A DNA stretch of 64,000 nt, from assembly GCA_902479075.1 (NCBI GenBank), contig CABSNK010000002.1, positions 1 to 64,000 of the forward strand, given 5' to 3'. Within the stretch, counting starts at the first letter, position 1; each line of letters starts with the position of its first letter. Under the pieces are notes generated by a model, which did no database searches, was not told the origin of the DNA, and worked only from the letters and a program-made list of their open reading frames with translations. This DNA comes from an uncultured Collinsella sp. GTDB taxonomy: Bacteria; Actinomycetota; Coriobacteriia; Coriobacteriales; Coriobacteriaceae. Positions 5,570 through 14,000 of the stretch are shown here, one piece after another. A program made the position numbers and the translations under genes.

Positions 5570-7810
5570 CTAGTCAAACAAGCTCGGCATGTCGTTTTCC
5601 TTCATAAGTGCACCGGCGGAGGGGAGGCTCTGCGCGGTGAACTTCTCGGCCGAGACGCCGGCGCCAAGAATCTCCTCGGTCGTGCCGACGGTGGTGACCG
5701 AGCGGCCCTTCTTGGCGGTAAAGGCCTGGACGCCCTGCGTGTTGGTGGTCGTCTTGGTCTTGAGCAGCGACGTGTTGAAGTTCATCAGGCGGTAGTCGCT
5801 CGAGACCAGCGCGATGTCGCGGTCCTCCTTGAGCACCTGGGCATACAGCAGCTTGCTGCCACCGTAGATGGCGTTCTTAAGGCGTTTGCGGTTGGTCTTG
5901 GTGACGTATCCAGAAAGCGCGACGCGCACCACGCGGCCGTTCTCAAAGACAAACAGCACGTCGGCCTTGTAGTCCTCGGGGTCGATGACCCAGATGACAC
6001 TCTCGTCGGGTTCCATCTCGAGGTCGGTGGGCAGGTACGAGCCCAGCTGAGCCGACTTGGTGTCCTCAAACGCCGCAACCTTGCACTTGTACACCTGACT
6101 CTTGTTGGTAAAGACCAGCAGTTCGTGGGTGTTGGAGGACGGGAATTCGATAAAGGGTTTGTCACCGTCCTTGTACTTGAGCGTGGTCGCCTTCTTGAGC
6201 ACGCGGTCCGTCATCTTCTTAAGGTAGCCATCGCGCGAGAGCATGATGGTCACCGGGTACTCCTCGACCTCGGGCTCCAAGCTTACCTCGATAACCTCAT
6301 GGGGCTCGATTCTGCCCGTACGGCGCGGCATCACGTACTTCTTGTTGACCGCGGCCAGCTCGTCGCTGATGACCTTCTTGATGTTCTCCTCGCTGGAGAG
6401 GATCTCCTCAAGCTCGGCAATCTCGCCCTCAAGCTTGGCGATGTCCTTGGTGCGGTTGAGGATGTACTCCTCGTTGATGTTGCGGAGCTTGAGCTCGGCA
6501 ACAAACTCGGCCTGGGTCTCATCGATGTCGAAACCCTTCATAAGGTTGGGCACGACCTCAGCCTCGAGCTTGGTGCCGCGGATGATGGCGATGGCCTTGT
6601 CGATGTCGAGCAGAATCGCCTCGAGGCCGTGCAGCAGGTGCAGGCGCTCGGACTTTTTGCCTAGGTCAAAGTTAATGCGGCGACGCGTGGACTCAATACG
6701 CCACTTGACCCACTCGTGCAGAATCTGGCGCACGCCCATAACACGGGGATAGCCGTCGACGAGCACGTTGAAGTTGCACGAGAACGAATCCTGCAGCGTG
6801 GTCGAGCGATAGAGCTTGGCCATGAGCTTGTCGGGGTCGACACCGCGCTTAAGGTCGATGGCGATGCGCAAACCCGAGAGGTCGGTTTCGTCGCGGATGT
6901 CGGCAATCTCCTTGACCTTGCCCTCTTTGGAGAGCTTGACGATGCGCTCGATAATGACATCGGTCTTGGTGGTGTAGGGGATCTCGTAGACCTCGATAAT
7001 GCGCTCTTCGGGAATCCAGCGCCAACGGGAGCGGATCTGGAAGCTGCCAAGGCCGGTCTCGATAATCTTTTTCATCTCCTCGCGGCGGTAGATGATCTCG
7101 CCGCCGGTCGAGAAGTCGGGCATGGGCATGTACTCGAGCAGGTCGCAGTCGGGGTCCTGCAGGTAGTGCATTGTGGCAGTGCATACTTCGTTGAGGTTGA
7201 AGCCGCAGATGTCGGACGCCATGGCGACGCCGATGCCTTTGTTGGCCGAGACGAGGATGTTGGGGAATGTGGTGGGCAGCAGGCGCGGCTCCTTCATGGC
7301 GCCGTCGTAGCTGTCGACGAAGTCGACCGGGTCCTTGTCGATGTCCTTGAAGATCTCGGCGCTGATGGGGGAGAGCTTGGCCTCGGTATAACGCGAGGCG
7401 GCGTAGCTCAGATCGCCCGAATAGTACTTGCCAAAGTTGCCCTTCGACTCCACGAAGGGCGCAAGCAACGCTTCGTTGCCCGTCGCCAGGCGCACCATCG
7501 TCTCGTAGATCGCGGCGTCGCCGTGCGGGTTGAGCTTCATGGTCTGGCCCACGATGTTGGCGCTCTTCTGGCGCTCGCCCTTGAGCAGGCCCATCTTGTA
7601 CATGGTGTAGAGCAGCTTGCGGTGCGAGGGCTTAAAGCCGTCAATCTCGGGGAACGCACGCGAGACGTTGACGCTCATGGCGTAGGGCATGTAGTTGACC
7701 TCGAGCGTCTGCGTGATCGGCTGGTCGGTGACCTCGGAGTGCAGGCCGATGACGTTCTCGGCGTTGACCTGCTTTTTCTTTGGCTGGTTCTTCGTCTTCT
7801 TCTTTGCCAC
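5570..7810 (-). CDS. parC: DNA topoisomerase IV/gyrase-like subunit A
   Basis: The product has 746 residues with a GTG start at 7810 after GAGGAAA. A lysine-rich N-terminal tail is followed by the breakage-reunion domain (EVNYMPYAMSVNVSRAFPEI, PSHRKLLYTM). The catalytic tyrosine is Y141 in AASRYTEAKL, with GFNL/NPHGDAAIYETM motifs around the gate and a coiled-coil tower region near 440-490. The C-terminal beta-pinwheel lacks a QRRGGRG-type GyrA box, which argues for a decatenase (topoisomerase IV-like) rather than gyrase. At the quinolone pocket, A99 replaces the usual Ser and E103 occupies the acidic position. It is encoded 45 nt downstream of its partner subunit B. The housekeeping gyrAB is presumably elsewhere. 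Confidence 0.85.
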   Translation of the reverse strand: MAKKKTKNQPKKKQVNAENVIGLHSEVTDQPITQTLEVNYMPYAMSVNVSRAFPEIDGFKPSHRKLLYTMYKMGLLKGERQKSANIVGQTMKLNPHGDAAIYETMVRLATGNEALLAPFVESKGNFGKYYSGDLSYAASRYTEAKLSPISAEIFKDIDKDPVDFVDSYDGAMKEPRLLPTTFPNILVSANKGIGVAMASDICGFNLNEVCTATMHYLQDPDCDLLEYMPMPDFSTGGEIIYRREEMKKIIETGLGSFQIRSRWRWIPEERIIEVYEIPYTTKTDVIIERIVKLSKEGKVKEIADIRDETDLSGLRIAIDLKRGVDPDKLMAKLYRSTTLQDSFSCNFNVLVDGYPRVMGVRQILHEWVKWRIESTRRRINFDLGKKSERLHLLHGLEAILLDIDKAIAIIRGTKLEAEVVPNLMKGFDIDETQAEFVAELKLRNINEEYILNRTKDIAKLEGEIAELEEILSSEENIKKVISDELAAVNKKYVMPRRTGRIEPHEVIEVSLEPEVEEYPVTIMLSRDGYLKKMTDRVLKKATTLKYKDGDKPFIEFPSSNTHELLVFTNKSQVYKCKVAAFEDTKSAQLGSYLPTDLEMEPDESVIWVIDPEDYKADVLFVFENGRVVRVALSGYVTKTNRKRLKNAIYGGSKLLYAQVLKEDRDIALVSSDYRLMNFNTSLLKTKTTTNTQGVQAFTAKKGRSVTTVGTTEEILGAGVSAEKFTAQSLPSAGALMKENDMPSLFD

Positions 7811-7855
7811 GATTTCCTCTTGAACTTCTTATGGGCCGTCGTTATCGATTTACTG

Positions 7856-9853
7856 CTATTGCAGGTCCAGCTGGTCCAGGTATTCCTTGCCGTGCTCGGA
7901 GATATGGCGCTTGCGGCCCGCCTCGTCGTTGCCCAGCAACAGGTTGAACATGGTTTCCATCTTGGTGACGTCCTCGGGCTCAACCTTGATCAGGCGGCGC
8001 GTCTCGGGGTTCATGGTGGTGAGCCACATCATGTCCGGGTCGTTCTCACCAAGACCCTTGGAGCGGTTGATCGAGCACTTTTGGTCGCCGATCTCCTTAA
8101 GGATGCCGTTCTTCTCGAGCTCGGTGTAGGCAAAGTAGGTCTTCTCTTTGCAGTTGATCTCGTAGAGCGGCGACTCGGCGATATACACGTAGCCCTCGTC
8201 GATAAGCGTGGGCACCAGGCGGTAGAGCATGGTGAGTACGAGCGTGCGGATGTGATAACCGTCGACGTCGGCGTCCGTACAGATGATGACCTTGTTCCAG
8301 TTGAGGTTGTCCAGGTTGAAGGCGCCAAGGTTCTTGATGCGCTTGTCCTTGATCTCCACGCCGCAGCCCAGCACGCGCATAAGGTCCATGATGATGTCGG
8401 ACTTAAAGATGCGCGGATAGTCCTCCTTCAGGCAGTTGAGGATTTTGCCGCGGACGGGCATAACACCCTGGAACTCGGCATCGCGCGAGGTGCGAATGGC
8501 GCCTGCTGCCGAGTCGCCCTCTACGATGTAGATCTCGCGACGGCTCTTGTCCTTGGAGCGGCAGTCGATGAACTTCTGCACGCGGTTGGCCATGTCGGTC
8601 TTCTGCTGCAAGTTGGTCTTGATGCTCTGGCGCGTCTTCTCGGCATTCTCGCGCGAGCGCTTGTTGATGAGCACCTGCTCCATGATCTTGTTGGCGGCGT
8701 CCTTGTTCTCGATCAAGTAGGTCGAGAGACGCTCCTTAAAGAATGCCGTCATGGCCTGCTGGATAAAGCGGTTATTGATGGCCTTTTTGGTCTGGTTCTC
8801 GTAGGACGTCTGGGTGGAGAAGCAGTTGGTCACCAGCACCAGACAGTCCTGGACGTCCTGCCACTTAATGCCGCTCTCGTTTTTGTTGTATTTGCCCTGT
8901 TGCTTGATGTAGGCATCGATGGCGCTGGTCAGAGCGCTACGGGCCGCCTTCTCGGGTGAGCCGCCGTTCTCGAGCCACGATGAGTTGTGGTAGTACTCCT
9001 GCATCATGAAGGTGCGCGAGAAGCACATGCATGCGGTGATTTTTACGTTGTAATCGGGCAGGTCCTCGCGATCGCGACCGCGACGGTCGGCCTCGATAAA
9101 GAAGGGCTCGGTAAGGTAGTCGGTACCGACCTTCTCGAGCACGTAGTCCTCGATGCCCTTGGGATAGCAAAAGTCCTCTTCGGAAAACTCGCCATCGTCG
9201 CCCTCAATGCGCAGGCGGAAGGTCACGTTGGCGTTGACCACGGCCTGACGGCGCATGGTCTCGCGATACCAATCGTGGGGAATACTAATCGAGGTAAAGA
9301 CCTCAAGATCGGGGCGCCACTTGATGGTGGTGCCGGTGCGGTCCTCGTCGCTGGGCTCAATTTCGAGTGCCTTCTTCTTGGCGCCGACAACCTTGCCCTT
9401 CTTAAAGTGTAAGGAGTACTTGTTGCCGTCACGCCAGACGGTGACGTCCATGTACTCGGAAGCGTACTGAGTCGCGCAGGAGCCCAGGCCGTTGGTGCCG
9501 AGCGAGAAGTCGTAGTCGCCGCCCTGGTTGTTGTTATACTTGCCGCCGGCGTAGAGTTCGCAAAAGACGAGCTCCCAGTTAAAGCGCTTCTCGGAAGGGT
9601 TCCAGTCGAGCGGGCAGCCACGGCCGTTGTCCTCTACCTGGATAGAGCCATCGCGAAAGGCGGTAAGGGTGATGAGCTTGCCGTAGCCCTGGCGCGCCTC
9701 GTCAACGGCGTTGGACAGGATCTCGAAGGCGGCATGCGCGCAGCCGTCGAGTCCGTCCGAGCCAAAGATGACGGCGGGGCGCAGGCGTACGCGCTCCTCG
9801 TCCTTGAGCTGGCGGATACTGTCGTTACCATAGTTTGCGGTGTTTTTTGCCAT
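7856..9853 (-). CDS. parE: DNA topoisomerase IV/gyrase-like subunit B
   Basis: The product has 665 residues from ATG 9853. GHKL ATPase motifs are in order: FEILSNAVDEA (E44 general base, N48), QVEDNGRGC (D75 region) and SLGTNGLGS (119-124). A transducer region follows, then TOPRIM EGDSAAGAIR and TDADVDGYHIRTL with RSKGLGE. The N-terminal RPAVIFGSDGLDGC differs from the RPGMYIG of gyrase and is typical of the second, ParE-like type II enzymes of Firmicutes and Coriobacteriia. It supplies ATP hydrolysis for strand passage with subunit A downstream. A start further upstream (9892 or 9952) is possible but would enter the promoter region. TTGGAA-17 nt-TATGCT on the reverse strand upstream is a likely promoter. 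Confidence 0.85.
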   Translation of the reverse strand: MAKNTANYGNDSIRQLKDEERVRLRPAVIFGSDGLDGCAHAAFEILSNAVDEARQGYGKLITLTAFRDGSIQVEDNGRGCPLDWNPSEKRFNWELVFCELYAGGKYNNNQGGDYDFSLGTNGLGSCATQYASEYMDVTVWRDGNKYSLHFKKGKVVGAKKKALEIEPSDEDRTGTTIKWRPDLEVFTSISIPHDWYRETMRRQAVVNANVTFRLRIEGDDGEFSEEDFCYPKGIEDYVLEKVGTDYLTEPFFIEADRRGRDREDLPDYNVKITACMCFSRTFMMQEYYHNSSWLENGGSPEKAARSALTSAIDAYIKQQGKYNKNESGIKWQDVQDCLVLVTNCFSTQTSYENQTKKAINNRFIQQAMTAFFKERLSTYLIENKDAANKIMEQVLINKRSRENAEKTRQSIKTNLQQKTDMANRVQKFIDCRSKDKSRREIYIVEGDSAAGAIRTSRDAEFQGVMPVRGKILNCLKEDYPRIFKSDIIMDLMRVLGCGVEIKDKRIKNLGAFNLDNLNWNKVIICTDADVDGYHIRTLVLTMLYRLVPTLIDEGYVYIAESPLYEINCKEKTYFAYTELEKNGILKEIGDQKCSINRSKGLGENDPDMMWLTTMNPETRRLIKVEPEDVTKMETMFNLLLGNDEAGRKRHISEHGKEYLDQLDLQ

Positions 9854-9952
9854 ACTCGCTCTCTCGGTGCTCCTTTGCTGCGTTTTAGTCATATAGATAG
9901 TCAAGGTAGCATAGCCCAGCCCATGGGCGATTCCAACCAACACGAAATCCAT

Positions 9953-9966
9953 CGAACAATCGTTCG
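9953..9966. promoter_or_regulatory. LexA/DinR-type SOS box upstream of parE
   Basis: CGAACAATCGTTCG is a perfect CGAAC-N4-GTTCG dyad, the consensus LexA site of Gram-positive bacteria. It lies 100 nt upstream of the parE start codon and about 15 nt upstream of the proposed -35. SOS control of a topoisomerase operon is inferred from this match only. Confidence 0.5.
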
Positions 9967-10043
9967 GAATTTGGTGGAACAGCGTTTGCTCTGATAAAAA
10001 CGAGTCGGTTCTGTCTGAGTAAGTTTGAATAGCGAATCGAAAT

Positions 10044-10146
10044 TGCTATGTCTGCATAGCGATGACGGATATGGTTTTTATAATGACAGATATAGTTGAC
10101 ATTGCCTGATAGATGCAATATATTTCTGTCATGTTGCAACGGATAT
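10044..10146 (+). promoter_or_regulatory. Promoter and repeat operator of the XRE-membrane protein operon
   Basis: TTGACA (10096-10101), a 17-nt spacer and TATATT (10119-10124) form a near-consensus sigma-70 promoter. Around it are ACGGATAT or ACAGATAT repeats: TGACGGATATGG (10063-10074), TGACAGATATAG (10084-10095) and ACGGATAT (10139-10146). The dyad GCTATG-TCTG-CATAGC lies at 10044-10059. Repeats flanking and touching the promoter fit autorepression by the XRE protein at 10173. Confidence 0.6.
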
Positions 10147-10172
10147 TTGTCCATTACCACGAAAGGAACTTT

Positions 10173-10403
10173 ATGCCAGGTAAGAAAAACCTTCGCATGA
10201 AGGCGGCGCGCGCGACGGCCGGCCTTTCGCAAGCCGATTTAGCCAAAGCCGTGGGCGTTACGCGCCAGACCATCGGCCTGATCGAGGCGGGCGGCTACAA
10301 CCCCACGCTCAATTTGTGCGTGGCAATCTGTAAAGCGCTACGCGTTACGTTGAACGACTTGTTTTGGGAAGACGAAAACGACGTCGACCCTGACGCTCTT
10401 TAG
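10173..10403 (+). CDS. XRE/Cro family transcriptional regulator (YozG-like)
   Basis: The product has 76 residues. The ATG at 10173 follows GAAAGGAAC. Nearly the whole protein is one HTH_3 domain: LRMKAARATAGLSQADLAKA, VGVTRQTIGLIEAGGYNPTL, then NLCVAICKALRVTLNDLF. The recognition helix is TRQTIGLIEAG. This small stand-alone type commonly controls a neighbouring membrane-protein gene; here a four-helix membrane protein starts 9 nt after its stop, so the two form an operon. It lies under the promoter/operator block at 10044-10146 and is probably an autorepressor. Confidence 0.85.
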   Translation: MPGKKNLRMKAARATAGLSQADLAKAVGVTRQTIGLIEAGGYNPTLNLCVAICKALRVTLNDLFWEDENDVDPDAL

Positions 10404-10412
10404 GAGTTCGCT

Positions 10413-10997
10413 ATGAAATTTGAAGATTTAAAACTCGTGCAAAAGTGGCGTGAATATGCCGGCCCAAAGGATGAGCGCCTGGAGGCTGAGAGCGCGAAGA
10501 TCTACAAGATTGGTTTCGTGCTGCTTTCGTTTGGCATGTTGATGATCTTTTTCTACCAGTTTATAGCTCGACAGGTCGCGTGGGTTCACAGCGACGCCAG
10601 TGAAATGCCGCATGGCTTTGCAACGCCGTTCGAGGTAGCCATGTATTTGTGGCTCGTTCTCGTGATGTTGATTTGCGCAGGACTGCAAACGCGGAAGGGC
10701 TATGTCGACACCAATCGTTTTGGGCAAACCGAGCATCTTCCTGTTGGATATTTTCTGCTTCTCAGCGGTCTTAGCGGCGCCGCGTTCGCGCTTGTTATTG
10801 CCGCAATGCGTTGTATCGCTGAGGCGCAGATCGTACCGCTCGAAAGCGTCTTTTGGTTGGCGAATCTGGCCACGGGCGTGTTCTGCGGTGCGACGATTTT
10901 CGCGGCCATGTTTGCTGGCCTGTGCGCAACGTTTTTCACGGCGAAAAGACGCCGTGCCAAGCTCGAGGCAGAACTCGACTCCACTGACGATATCTAA
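10413..10997 (+). CDS. Four-helix membrane protein in an operon with an XRE regulator
   Basis: The product has 194 residues; AGGAG precedes the ATG. A soluble N-terminal helix (KWREYAGPKDERLEAESAKI) leads into four hydrophobic segments at about 31-52, 70-90, 106-130 and 142-172, then a basic tail AKRRRAKLEAELD. The pairing of a small YozG-type XRE regulator with a membrane protein opening 'DER...ES.KIYK.GF' is common in Firmicutes and Actinobacteria (DUF6773/DUF3796-like). The function of the family is unknown. A strong terminator follows at 11006. Confidence 0.6.
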   Translation: MKFEDLKLVQKWREYAGPKDERLEAESAKIYKIGFVLLSFGMLMIFFYQFIARQVAWVHSDASEMPHGFATPFEVAMYLWLVLVMLICAGLQTRKGYVDTNRFGQTEHLPVGYFLLLSGLSGAAFALVIAAMRCIAEAQIVPLESVFWLANLATGVFCGATIFAAMFAGLCATFFTAKRRRAKLEAELDSTDDI

Positions 10998-11005
10998 TGC
11001 GCAAT

Positions 11006-11039
11006 GGGCTGGCTCTGGGTATCCAGAACCAGCCCTTTT
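11006..11039 (+). terminator. Intrinsic terminator after the XRE operon
   Basis: GGGCTGG-C-TCTGG pairs with CCAGA-A-CCAGCCC across a GTAT loop (one mismatch), followed by TTTT at 11036-11039. Confidence 0.8.
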
Positions 11040-11086
11040 GGTGTTCGATGAGCCGAGTCGGCGTCTCTCGCAAAGGTAACTGGGAG

Positions 11087-14000
11087 CTAGCGAGGCGTAT
11101 CCGAATTGACCTCATCGGCGGTGTCGTTTTCGAGCGCCGTGCGGCGGGCGCTGTAGGCGACGAGGCCGGCGCCGGCTGCGGCGAGTGCTGCTGCGGCTGC
11201 CGTCAGGGGGACGTTGACATCGCCCGTGCCCGCAAGCGCGCCCGCTTTTCCGGAGCGCTTGTTATTGCCGTGGTCCTTGCCACTGCCGGAGCTGCTTCCG
11301 CCGGAGCTGTCTCCCGTGCCGGAACCGCCGCCACTCGAGCCGCCATCGCCGTCCGTCGTCATCGGGGCGTCGTGAAGTCCTGTCGTATCCGCGCTGTCGC
11401 ATACGCCGACCTGAACTTCTGAGCGCTCGCATGCCGCGTCGGGCACATGAAGCTCGTGCAGTACGGCACCCAGCGCCGAGTTTGCCCCCGGTCGAATTTC
11501 CTCGAGCGTTACGGGATCGAGCGCCACCAGATTACGCGCCTTCGCATACAGCGTTACGCGTTTGCCCACTTCGTCGCTCCAACTCTCGGGAATGGCGAAG
11601 CTCATGCGGAACTGTGCCGTGCAACCTGGTGCCAGCACTGCGTTGCCACTGTCGGCTACCAGTGGGTGCGTTGCAAAACGTGCGCCCAGCGTCTCGAGCG
11701 CGTACTTCACGTGTGTCATGTCGTTGGCCGAAGCGTCCTCGGCAAGCTCTGGATCGTAGATCGATGCCATGCGTGTGTTCGCTCCGAACCCGATGGATGC
11801 GCTGGAGAACGGCTGGCTGGAGCCCTCTCGGTACAGATCGATCGTGCCGGCGGTCAGCAAGGTGTTGCCGTCGTTTCGCACCGTGACCATGAAGGATTCG
11901 CCTGCTGCTCCAGGCACCACCGCGCCCGAGGTAGCGACTGCGCCCGTCGGAGTGGCACACGCCACCAAGGGCACTTCGATGCCGTGCAGCTCTGCCTCGC
12001 TCTTCTCCGCGCTCACAATGTGCGTAGCGAGCGCGGAGAGCATGCTCCCCGACGTCAAAAATGTCGTTATCTGATCGACGGGATGGTCCAGCTCGCACAT
12101 CACGAACGGCTCCGTAAACAGATCGCCTGCCAAGGTGCTGGCGAAGATGCGGAAGTGCTTGCCCATCACTGCTACCGGGTTGCCTTCTTCGTCGTAGGTT
12201 TGTCCCACCTTACCATCGGTGTTCTCTACATAGAGCACGCACCTGCCGTTGTTGCTTACGCTAAACGATGCCGGGCCACAGCCTGCGGCACCCACGGGCT
12301 GCGTTGCAAATGCCGATGCGCCTCGTGCCCAAGTAATATGCTGCAGTTGCTCGTTGACGGTAGCCAAAAAGCCCGTGTGCTGCGGCCACGGCACCGCGTG
12401 GGGTACTGTAGCATCTGGCGACATAACGCCCCAGCCCGCAATGGACTGGCCGATCACGGCGTACGATGCAGAGCCACAACCGCCTGCAGTCTCGTATGCA
12501 ACGGGCACCACCATTTTGCCGTTGATATTCTCGGGCGCGCCGAGCTCGATGCTCGACGGTGCCTGCGGAAAGCGGAGGACCTGACGGAACGTGAGACTGT
12601 CGCCCGAAACGTCCGACCACAGGGTAAAGCACTCCAGTGCAACCTCGGCCTCGCTGCCGAGCGCCTTTTCTGCGGTGGTTCCGCGGCGGTGGAGGTAGGC
12701 GCCCGACAGGCGCCCGTCGACAAGTGTCTTGCCCACCGTGATGCGTGGGCACTGCAGGCAATGGTAGCCATCCTCCTGAAGGCGGCCGCGCGAGATGCTG
12801 CGCCACGACGTGTGCGATATCACGCGAACTCCGTCGTTGCTTATGCGCAGGCGCACAACGGACAGTATGCCGGATGTGCTCGCCGTATCGAAAAGGGTGT
12901 CGTCGCCGTCACGCCGCTCGCCCGAGAGCAGCAACACGTAGGCGTCCTGGTTTCCTCTTCCGTCCGTATATTCCACCACGTCGAAGTCGTAATCGTATAT
13001 GCCGTCGCGCTCCACGTCGTTCTCGCCAAACCCAAGGGGAAAGTCCACGGGCGTGGGGGCAGACCACGTGCCGTTCGTCTTTGTATGCACCACCAGGCGC
13101 GAGCGGCCATTGTCGCCGTAGCGCACCGAGGCGATACGGAATAGGCACTCCACGCCGGCAATCATCGTTAGCCTCATGTGGGCTTCGCTGAGCACGCCAG
13201 TAAACAGCACGTTGTCGCTCGAGGGTTTTATGCCGCCACGCTCGTCCTCCGATACACCAGCAGAATTGGCGTTGGGGTCCGCAACGGCGTTCGTCGCCTG
13301 CCCGATATAGGTGTACTCATACATTGGCGTGGCATTTTCGTCGCTCTCTATCAGTGCATGGACGAAATGCTCGATCTGTCCCGTGTCGTCGCTTTCTGCA
13401 TCCGCCTCGAGCTCAATGCGCGTGACCGCTTGATCCCAATCGCGCACGACAGGCGCGACGTTTACGGCGGTGGCCTTAACCTCGGCGCGTGCGAGTAGCT
13501 CGGCGTTGGTGACGATGGTGGCCGATGCGATAAATTGCGGCACGCCGTCCGCCTCGATGTTGCCGGGCGTGCCGAAGCGGGCATCCAGCGCGTAAGGCAT
13601 ATCTCCACCCAATGCGAGCTCAGAGCGCTGGAGTACATACTGGTCGCCATTGTTCACCGACATATTCCACGAATCGAGGAGTGTGGGCCACGACCCCGAC
13701 CAAGCCTTGGTGGTCCACTTGAACATTACGAACTGGAGTATCACATCGACATCGACGTCTGCGCCCACGCGCAGCCGCGGAAGCTGGTGCCCGTCCGCCT
13801 TCTCGTACCCAATGAACAGGGTGAGGGATGCGGCGCCACGCACGGCAGACGAAGCGACGCCTGCAACGCCGGCGCCAAAGGTGACGGCAAGCCCGATCTG
13901 GATAGTGAATGAGCCCGACGTGTTGGAATAGTCGAGCGAAATGTTTTTAAAAAACGCCGCGCCGCTGCCGTGCGTGTGGGCACCCACGGCGAGCGCCAGC

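Noticed and set aside
6716..8959. Open frame of 747 codons antisense to parC and parE
   Set aside because: It mirrors the two topoisomerase genes in the opposite strand, has Leu/Val/His-rich low-information composition and no recognisable motif. The reverse-strand genes have complete catalytic motifs.
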